NCBI GenBank assembly: GCA_021736255.1 | Contig: JAIPGG010000017.1 | Location: forward strand, 1-39,076 | DNA length: 39,076 nucleotides | Origin: Spirochaetales bacterium | Lineage (GTDB): Bacteria > Spirochaetota > Spirochaetia > JAIPGG01 | Reading direction: 5' to 3' | In this document: piece after piece, positions 33,563-39,076 of the stretch | How positions within the stretch are numbered: the stretch's first letter is position 1 | How the letters are laid out: each line of letters starts with the position of its first letter | The notes under the pieces: model-generated | Told to the model about the DNA's origin: nothing | Databases searched by the model: none | The model's input: the letters and a program-made list of their open reading frames with translations, nothing else | Program-made: the position numbers and the translations under genes

Positions 33563-34861
33563 TTAGAAATACCAGTTAGCTGAAAGATATGCCAGGGTGT
33601 TGTCCCCATACCGGCCGAATCTTCCTGATTCGTCCCCGAGAAAGATTTCAGACCCAACGCTAAGATCCACCCCGTCCTCGAAGCTCCACGTGACCGAAGG
33701 GCGGAGCAGGGCGTCAGCCGGATCGAAGCCCACATAGCTGAAGAGCTCGAGGGTAAGGACGTCCGAGAAGTAGCTGTCCTGCATACGGAAAGTGGCGGTA
33801 TGTTCGAGTTCATCTTCCATCAGATAATCCGAGTGGTCATGTATATATTGGAGAATATACTGAGCCGACATGTCGATCCCGAACAGGTTCCAGTCGAGCC
33901 CGCCGAGGGCCTGGAGCTGATTGTGCTTTGTTAGACCATTATCGTTCGCAGGATCGGTGGTGGTAAAGGTCTTGTTCAGGTATCCGGCGGCTTCGGTCCT
34001 GAGGACTACCGATGAAATGCTCGTGCTCAACGTTCCCCCGACCATGGTGTAGCGCTTGTACTCAGGATAGAGATCGACAGCCGGGCCGGCCGATCGCTCG
34101 ATCCGCATCACCGGAAGGTCATCCCAGCTGTAGCCTGCCATAACCGCCGCATTGAGCATCGAACCGAAGTAGCTGATTTTTCCGAAAACCTCGCTGTTTT
34201 CTATACCGGGCGAAGGCTCTTCGCCAGGGTGAATAGTTGGTACGACAGGAGCCCAGGAATAATCCGGTTCAGTATACCAGATCGAATCGGAGTCGGGACT
34301 GTTTGGCGGCACAAAAAGCGGTGCCCAGATGCCCTCAATGGTGAAAGGCCCTGCGTACCAGTCCAGGCGCACGGCGGGGATACCCTTTCTGATCTCCCTG
34401 AAGTCGGCCAGAATGAAGGACCGCATGTCCTGGGGGCTGACGATGTCGGTGATAAAGGCTCCTTCGGCCTCTCCCCAGATTATCGCCTGTTTCCCGATGC
34501 GAAGATCTGCATCGGGCAGGTAGAGGTCGATATAGGCCTCGCGAACCCCTATCTCCGGATTTCCTGAGGCATTCACGTAGGCATAGGGATTGACCACGAT
34601 GCCGGTGTCGTTTCCCCAGCCTTCGAGGGTAATATCGACGGTTTGTTCGGCCACGGCAATATCCGGAGATTCGTTGATCCGGGCTCCGGTGTAGCTCCGG
34701 AGCATTCCGGTCAACTCTATGTCTTTGGCTCCGGCGCCGGGGACGGCTATGAAGCCGAAAAAAACCGCAGCCAAAAGAGCAGGTGCGATCAGTCCCGGCA
34801 AGACTTTACCAATACCACTCTTCATTCTATTTCTGTAATAATCGTTATTTTTCGTGTGCAT
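33563..34861 (-). CDS. Outer-membrane beta-barrel protein (DUF1302-like)
   Basis: The 432-residue protein has a long signal peptide with a hydrophobic segment at about residues 22-40 and a predicted cleavage near AGA-KD. The body is rich in alternating strands (DLRIGKQAIIWGEAEGAFIT, later DLSVGSEIFLGDESGRFGRY) and ends in phenylalanine (ANWYF), as outer-membrane barrels do. It resembles DUF1302-type proteins, which often accompany RND/LolA-like lipid exporters. AAAGGA lies upstream of ATG 34861; a later ATG at 34825 is possible. It probably forms the outer-membrane part of the exporter. Confidence 0.78.
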   Translation of the reverse strand: MHTKNNDYYRNRMKSGIGKVLPGLIAPALLAAVFFGFIAVPGAGAKDIELTGMLRSYTGARINESPDIAVAEQTVDITLEGWGNDTGIVVNPYAYVNASGNPEIGVREAYIDLYLPDADLRIGKQAIIWGEAEGAFITDIVSPQDMRSFILADFREIRKGIPAVRLDWYAGPFTIEGIWAPLFVPPNSPDSDSIWYTEPDYSWAPVVPTIHPGEEPSPGIENSEVFGKISYFGSMLNAAVMAGYSWDDLPVMRIERSAGPAVDLYPEYKRYTMVGGTLSTSISSVVLRTEAAGYLNKTFTTTDPANDNGLTKHNQLQALGGLDWNLFGIDMSAQYILQYIHDHSDYLMEDELEHTATFRMQDSYFSDVLTLELFSYVGFDPADALLRPSVTWSFEDGVDLSVGSEIFLGDESGRFGRYGDNTLAYLSANWYF

Positions 34862-34897
34862 AATTATTCCTTTCTTTGTAGTGAGGTTTCGCTCCGG

Positions 34898-35686
34898 TTA
34901 CCGGCGCGGGCCCCGCTGCATCTGTCGCTCCGAGAAGAAGCTTTCATCGATATTTGCGTCGTCGAAGCTTACGTTTTCCATGAGGATTGTAGTCGAATGA
35001 TCACGGTCGTGGTCTTCCATGGTCATGCTGGTGATCACGTAGTACCCATCGATCTTCTCTGTTTTTCCTATAGTGAGGGTTTTGTAGACCTCTCCGGCCT
35101 CGTTGTAGTATTCACGCTTGATCCCCGTCCAGCTGTCTTTTGCGATCCAGCTTACGGTTTTCGCAAATGCATCTCCGGAGTCAACAGGAATGCTTTCGGT
35201 TACGTAGCAGTTTTCCCCTTTCAGTGTTTCTTCACGGAGGATCCGGTGGTTGTCTTCTGAAGGGTGGCGCTCTCCAAGATCGTCATAGGTAAAGTCCGAT
35301 CCCATGAACGAGTCATCCTTCTTGTCGGAGGAGATCCGCTTGACCCGTCGAAGGGCAGGCAGGTAGATCCACTGATCATCCGGCCGTCCATCGTTGTAGG
35401 ACCAGCTCATGAAGCTGGTGTCTCGTACATCAGCCGGGGCGAGGAAGAACATGAGTTTCTTTTCCATGTCCTCGGTTTCGATCTTGTACTGCTTGATGGT
35501 CCGTTCTCTGGTCGATCCTCGGGAATTGGTCAGGGTCATCACCAGATCTGCGGTCATCGTTTCTCCCGACGGCCGGTTGTAGACCTTTTCCATCACGCTC
35601 AGACCGGTTTCCTGGGCCGGAACGGCCATCGCGACGGTTAGAATCAGCAAAGCGCTGATGATGGCAATCCGATTTGAATTTTTCAT
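34898..35686 (-). CDS. LolA-like outer-membrane lipoprotein-sorting protein
   Basis: The 262-residue protein has a signal peptide (IISALLILTVAMAVPAQE) and the family's long beta-sheet body (YLPALRRVKRISSDKKDDSF, SFMGSDFTYDDLGER). Periplasmic LolA-like proteins carry lipids or lipoproteins between the membranes. Its start overlaps the RND stop in ATGA, so it is the exporter's periplasmic partner by position. It is not the housekeeping LolA, as the genes around are an RND system. Confidence 0.85.
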   Translation of the reverse strand: MKNSNRIAIISALLILTVAMAVPAQETGLSVMEKVYNRPSGETMTADLVMTLTNSRGSTRERTIKQYKIETEDMEKKLMFFLAPADVRDTSFMSWSYNDGRPDDQWIYLPALRRVKRISSDKKDDSFMGSDFTYDDLGERHPSEDNHRILREETLKGENCYVTESIPVDSGDAFAKTVSWIAKDSWTGIKREYYNEAGEVYKTLTIGKTEKIDGYYVITSMTMEDHDRDHSTTILMENVSFDDANIDESFFSERQMQRGPRR

Positions 35687-38109
35687 TTGTTACCTCCTGG
35701 GTAATTGGTTTGTTGTGAATTATTTACCGGCTTCCGCCGAGAATCCCCGGCGGAACCTTCTGTCTCTGAAGTTTTCGAGGAAGGGATCTTAAAACGCTCT
35801 TTTCGGTCCATCATAATCAAGATCAGCAGGAGGATCGTCAGGGTACCGAGAGCGCTGCTTGCCATATTCAGGGCGATCAGGCCTCCGACCTGCCGGTTCG
35901 GCGGAAAAACACTGACTAAAAGGACCGAAAAACCGCCCATGACTGCTACTGTATTAAGAATAATGGCCCTGCCGGTATGAGACATGGTATCTGCTGCCGC
36001 TTCGGCAATCGAAAATCCGGCTTGTCTGGCGCTGCGGTAATGCTCGATCAGGTGAATGGCGTAGTCCACCCCGATCCCGACGGCGATACTCGATATGAGG
36101 GCAGTCGCCGAACTGAGGGGGATTCCCGTCAAGCCCATTACCCCGAAGTTGACCACTGCTGTCAGGGCAATCGGAATCACTCCGACTAGTCCGATAAAGA
36201 GGCTGCCGAAAAGTATCCAGAGCAGCACAGCCACAATGGCGAAAGAAAGGGCGAGACTCCATATTTGACCCTGTAGTAACAGTTCGGAAAAGACCATAGC
36301 TTTGTAGCCGCTGCCTGCATAGCGCATCCGGACTCCGTGTTCTGCAAAGGAAGACTCAAAGGTTTCGACTTCCTTGATGATGCGGTTCATCACCGCAGAA
36401 CTGTCGCTCTTGAGCTGAATAGTGAGGTTTGCGGTTTGGTAGTCGTAATCGATGACCTGGTTCAAATTATCCGGATCCCCGGACATCTCGTAGAGAAGCA
36501 GGTATTGAGCTATCATTTCTCTGTTTTCAGGAATCTTGTTGTATTCGGGTCGGTCTTCATGCATAACCTTGTGCATCCGCCGCATGAAGTCGGTGACGGC
36601 AAAGCTTGCCCCCGCGGCAGGGTCTTCTTCCACCCGGTTCTGAAGGTCATCCATAATGAAAAGAACCTGCGGATCCTTGAAGGTGTCCGGCTCGTCGGCC
36701 GAGAGAATGACATTCAGTGTCGATGTGCCGCCGAAGTGCTTGTTCACAAAATTGTCGGTCCGGACAATTTCGCTGTCCTTTTCGAAGTTGGCTAGGAAGC
36801 TGGTTTCTATCCATACCTGGGTCGCACCAAATGCTGCAAGAGCGGTGAGGGATGTGGCAATAAGAATCACGGTTTTCGGATGCTTCGTGAGACCTTTTGT
36901 AAACCTTCGACCCCGTTCTTGAAATTTATCCGTTTTTCCGGGAGAAGAGGTGTTTGCCCCGAGGTTTGCCGCTTGCTTGCGTTTCTTTTTCGGGCGGGGA
37001 GGGCCAAAAAGAAAAATTGATGCGGGAAAAAGGAGGAGGGCCAGGAGCATTTCCAACAAAACCCCTGTGGCGGTAAATAACCCGAAAAAACGAACCGGCA
37101 GGACTTCACTGGTCAACAGGGCGGTAAAGCCTACGGCGGTGGTAACAGCGGTCATACTAACCGGGCGTACCATAGCCGTCAGGGTTTTTCGAACCAGATC
37201 TTGTTTTTCGATTCCGGGATGTAATTGGACAAGGTGGTCGATGGTGTTGTGCATATGGATTCCGTAGGCCACACCGATGGCAATAAGCATTACCGGCATC
37301 ATGGTGTCCACCGAATACACCGGAATTCCAAGCAGGGCCTTGAGGCCGAAAGCGGCGACCGTACCGAAGAGGACAATTACCAGATTTATTATGGTATCCC
37401 GCAGACTGCGTAGTAAAAAAAGCAGGAGGATGATCATTACTATCAGCACGAGGGGGGCCATCCGGGCCATATCTTGGGGGCCGAGTTTGCCGAGTTCGCC
37501 TTCGACAACCGGTCTTCCTGCAATGTGAATGGTCTCCGGTCCCGACCAGCGGTCCGCATATTCTTTTAGATTGGCGTAGAATTCGTCACTGAAGACGTCG
37601 TCTGAGATTTCGGCCATGATCAGGGCCGCCCGGCCGTCACTGCTAACCAGCCGTTCATAGACCATTTCGTTGTCCTCGACCCTTCTGCGAAGCTGTTCGA
37701 GTTCCGCTTGGGAGGAGGGGGCCTGTGTGTAAAAATCATTCACTTCGAGACCGAACTCGTCTGCTGTTATGTTCTCTGCGGTGTATAGCGAGGTGATATC
37801 TTCAGCCTTGATAACTGGAAAGGACTCCGGAAGATCGGTAGTAATTTTTCGGATCTTTTCCAGGGTGGCGGTATTGTAGATACTTTCCGGATGTTCAATG
37901 GCTAGAATAATGCCGTCCTGGATGCCGAAGAGTTCTTCCGCTTTATCGCTAAAGACGAAGGCCGGATGATCTGAAGGCATGTATTCATCCAGGTCGGTTT
38001 CAATAGAAGCGTTTTGCTTTATACCACCCAAGAAGACCAATGTCAGGGCGATAATGCCGATGATGAGGAATATTGGCCGTTTACCGAGGCCTTCGAATAT
38101 GGATTTCAT
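35683..38109 (-). CDS. RND-superfamily (MMPL-type) lipid exporter
   Basis: The 808-residue protein has the twofold RND plan: an N-terminal helix (about 13-30), a large periplasmic domain (about 35-215), six helices, and a second copy of this pattern. Conserved segments in the two membrane halves are GVAYGIHMHNTIDH and GVGIDYAIHLIEHY-like sequence, with the acidic residues that carry protons. MMPL-type RND proteins export lipids or hydrophobic compounds. AAAGGAG precedes ATG 38109. It heads the operon with the LolA-like, barrel and half-permease genes, under a TetR-type regulator. Confidence 0.88.
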   Translation of the reverse strand: MKSIFEGLGKRPIFLIIGIIALTLVFLGGIKQNASIETDLDEYMPSDHPAFVFSDKAEELFGIQDGIILAIEHPESIYNTATLEKIRKITTDLPESFPVIKAEDITSLYTAENITADEFGLEVNDFYTQAPSSQAELEQLRRRVEDNEMVYERLVSSDGRAALIMAEISDDVFSDEFYANLKEYADRWSGPETIHIAGRPVVEGELGKLGPQDMARMAPLVLIVMIILLLFLLRSLRDTIINLVIVLFGTVAAFGLKALLGIPVYSVDTMMPVMLIAIGVAYGIHMHNTIDHLVQLHPGIEKQDLVRKTLTAMVRPVSMTAVTTAVGFTALLTSEVLPVRFFGLFTATGVLLEMLLALLLFPASIFLFGPPRPKKKRKQAANLGANTSSPGKTDKFQERGRRFTKGLTKHPKTVILIATSLTALAAFGATQVWIETSFLANFEKDSEIVRTDNFVNKHFGGTSTLNVILSADEPDTFKDPQVLFIMDDLQNRVEEDPAAGASFAVTDFMRRMHKVMHEDRPEYNKIPENREMIAQYLLLYEMSGDPDNLNQVIDYDYQTANLTIQLKSDSSAVMNRIIKEVETFESSFAEHGVRMRYAGSGYKAMVFSELLLQGQIWSLALSFAIVAVLLWILFGSLFIGLVGVIPIALTAVVNFGVMGLTGIPLSSATALISSIAVGIGVDYAIHLIEHYRSARQAGFSIAEAAADTMSHTGRAIILNTVAVMGGFSVLLVSVFPPNRQVGGLIALNMASSALGTLTILLLILIMMDRKERFKIPSSKTSETEGSAGDSRRKPVNNSQQTNYPGGNK

Positions 38110-38131
38110 AAATGCTCCTTTATTAGCTAAA

Positions 38132-38152
38132 ATAGTTAACGATAACTAACTT
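38132..38152. promoter_or_regulatory. TetR operator upstream of the RND gene
   Basis: The core AGTTAACGATAACT (38134-38147) is an imperfect inverted repeat (AGTTA-4-TAACT) followed by AACTT. The same sequence, with two changes, precedes tetR at 38828-38848, so both are likely bound by the same regulator. It lies about 25 bases before the RND start. Confidence 0.6.
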
Positions 38153-38196
38153 GTAGTGTTGCTGTTCACCTCTGCTCCCGATCGTGGAGATAGCCC

Positions 38197-38811
38197 CTAG
38201 TCGGGGCTTTTCTCTTTTTTGCTGCAAACAGGATCAAAGAGACTGCTGAGCGTATATGCCAGTTCCTTTGCATCATTCTCCTGGGAATTCGGTTTTGGGT
38301 TCAAATGCCGTCGGCTGATACTCATGCGGATACATCCGACAAGAACCAAGGAAAGATCTGCTGCTTTCAGGTCATTCCGGCACCAGCCTGCCTCTTGTAG
38401 TGCTGCAAGTGAAGCAGAAAGTACCGCCATATTGTGGTTCTGCACTTCGAAAAGGTATTTTTTTATTGCCGGTTCACTGTGAAAAACCTCTTCAGAGAAG
38501 ATAAATGCAGCATAGGCAGGTGTTTGCCGGAACTCCTCGTAGAGGTCCCGAAAGAAGCCTGCAAAGATCTCCTGAGTGCTGCCGTTTCTGTGTCTGAGCC
38601 GTCGGAAATGGGGCAATATTGCAGCTTGCAGTCTTTCGAGCATTGCCTGGATGAGAGCTTGTTTACTGGGAAAATGCCGATAAACCGCTGGTTCTGTCAC
38701 TCCTACTGAAGCAGCAAGCTTTCTAATGGTCAGCCCATGAAATCCTGCCTGGTCAACCAGTTCTATTGCAGCCCGGAGGAAGTCATTCTGTCTGTCGGTA
38801 ACCGGTGCCAA
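38197..38811 (-). CDS. TetR/AcrR-family regulator of the RND operon
   Basis: The 204-residue protein has the TetR helix-turn-helix near residues 20-60 (GLTIRKLAASVGVTEPAVYR, HFPSKQALIQAML). The ligand domain has no diagnostic residue that I can name. TTG 38811 is the start because AGGAGA lies six bases upstream. It is upstream of the RND gene on the same strand, and near-identical operators precede both, so it probably represses itself and the exporter until a lipid-like ligand binds. Confidence 0.9.
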   Translation of the reverse strand: MAPVTDRQNDFLRAAIELVDQAGFHGLTIRKLAASVGVTEPAVYRHFPSKQALIQAMLERLQAAILPHFRRLRHRNGSTQEIFAGFFRDLYEEFRQTPAYAAFIFSEEVFHSEPAIKKYLFEVQNHNMAVLSASLAALQEAGWCRNDLKAADLSLVLVGCIRMSISRRHLNPKPNSQENDAKELAYTLSSLFDPVCSKKEKSPD

Positions 38812-38827
38812 AGGTTTCTCCTTTCAT

Positions 38828-38848
38828 ATAGTTAACGTTCACTAACTT
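38828..38848. promoter_or_regulatory. TetR operator upstream of tetR
   Basis: The core AGTTAACGTTCACT (38830-38843) is a palindrome with one mismatch, and AACTT follows. The element occurs again at 38132-38152 before the RND gene, in the same orientation. It lies about 20-40 bases before the tetR start, so it could cover the promoter. Confidence 0.65.
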
Positions 38849-38879
38849 ACAGCGAATAATTTATTCTGTCAAGCATGCG

Positions 38880-39038
38880 GAGAAAAAAGAAAGTGGGTTG
38901 AATCCCCACTGAATCCATCACCGGCGAACACTACCCGGTTTCCACAAGACAATATGAAGTGACCTCCACAACTTGCACCATCGTGGATTAATAGTACCCT
39001 GATGGTAAAATACGCCACATACAAGGAGGGAGGCCACA
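38880..39038 (+). mobile_element. Likely left-end leader of an IS110-type element (partial)
   Basis: The 160 bases before the transposase ATG have no gene. The boundary at 38880 is a guess; no terminal repeat is expected because IS110 elements lack them. The RBS AAGGAGGG is at 39023-39030 and an extended -10 (TGGTAAAAT, 39003-39011) lies 28 bases before the ATG. The right end is outside the window. Confidence 0.45.
38892..39006 (+). ncRNA. Candidate bridge-RNA region with three hairpins
   Basis: Three potential stems lie in order: AGTGGG/CCCACT (38892-38897 with 38905-38910, 7-base loop), ACCGG/CCGGT (38920-38924 with 38935-38939), and ACCATC/GATGGT (38977-38982 with 39001-39006, 18-base loop). 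IS110-group elements encode a structured guide RNA in the leader upstream of the transposase, and this order and length are compatible. I cannot tell the two guide loops apart or prove transcription. The stems are short and could arise by chance. Confidence 0.25.
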
Positions 39039-39076
39039 ATGAACACAATTAGTTTAGTATATGTAGGAATGGATGT
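39039..39076 (+). CDS. IS110-family transposase, N-terminus only (runs off right edge)
   Basis: The first 12 codons read MNTISLVYVGMD, and the next codon begins GT. VYVGMDV is the typical N-terminal strand and first catalytic aspartate (D-E-D-D fold) of IS110/IS1111 transposases. The AAGGAGGG ribosome binding site is nine bases upstream. Only the first residues are in the window, so the family call rests on a short motif. Confidence 0.6.
   Translation, partial: MNTISLVYVGMD

Noticed and set aside
38192-38208. Hairpin AGCCCC-TAGTC-GGGGCT at the end of tetR
   Set aside because: The T-run follows on the plus strand, but no plus-strand gene ends here. On the minus strand no U-run follows, so it is not a clear terminator for tetR.

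Overview
The window looks like a chromosomal segment of an anaerobic or facultative spirochaete (Spirochaetota, probably a free-living Spirochaetaceae relative). This is an inference from gene content: LL-diaminopimelate aminotransferase, a ComFB-like receptor, PilZ proteins with spirochaete-type architectures, an RND/LolA-like/beta-barrel lipid-export cluster, and several proteins I can only place as spirochaete-type hypotheticals. No rRNA, tRNA or CRISPR array was seen. I had no database access, so family names rest on motifs read by eye.

Layout. Positions 1-2264 (minus) hold the start of a large exported protein that runs off the left edge. Positions 2337-4730 (plus) carry an unknown cytoplasmic protein, a voltage-sensor-like membrane protein with a periplasmic loop and HAMP-like tail, and a DUF503/YlxP-like protein. 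Positions 4746-8034 (minus) form an operon of HD phosphohydrolase, TtcA-like tRNA thiolase, a YbjN-like protein and a ComFB-like protein. Positions 8130-13373 are a signalling block: an exported protein, a small HD protein and a split PilZ protein on plus, then on minus a histidine-kinase-fold (RsbW-like) protein, a PilZ protein and a membrane GAF/SpoIIE-like protein whose catalytic residues look lost. Positions 13418-17520 (plus) hold a 984-residue ATPase-like/TPR protein translationally coupled to a radical SAM enzyme.

Positions 17492-20666 (minus) are a tightly coupled operon of a c-heme adenylate cyclase, a cytochrome P460-like lipoprotein and an outer-membrane barrel. dapL follows (20743-21981), then two tandem CPBP-type membrane proteases. 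Positions 24142-26592 form a degraded or accessory patch: a lipoprotein overlapping an ankyrin ORF, small unknown ORFs, and a frameshifted ankyrin pseudogene. preT-preA (26831-29441) encode an NAD-linked dihydropyrimidine dehydrogenase-like pair and end at a strong terminator shared with the convergent acr3-arsR arsenic operon (minus). A membrane-bound di-iron hydroxylase lies on plus (31451-32491).

Positions 32556-38811 (minus) contain a TetR regulator and an operon of RND exporter, LolA-like protein, barrel protein and two half-permeases; near-identical operator sequences precede both tetR and the RND gene. The right edge enters an IS110-type transposase whose upstream leader can fold into hairpins, so it is a candidate bridge-RNA region.

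The leading candidates for unusual biology are the voltage-sensor/HAMP fusion, the partner-switch-like module with PilZ in place of a STAS protein and a pseudo-phosphatase, the heme-cyclase/P460 operon, and the IS110 leader.
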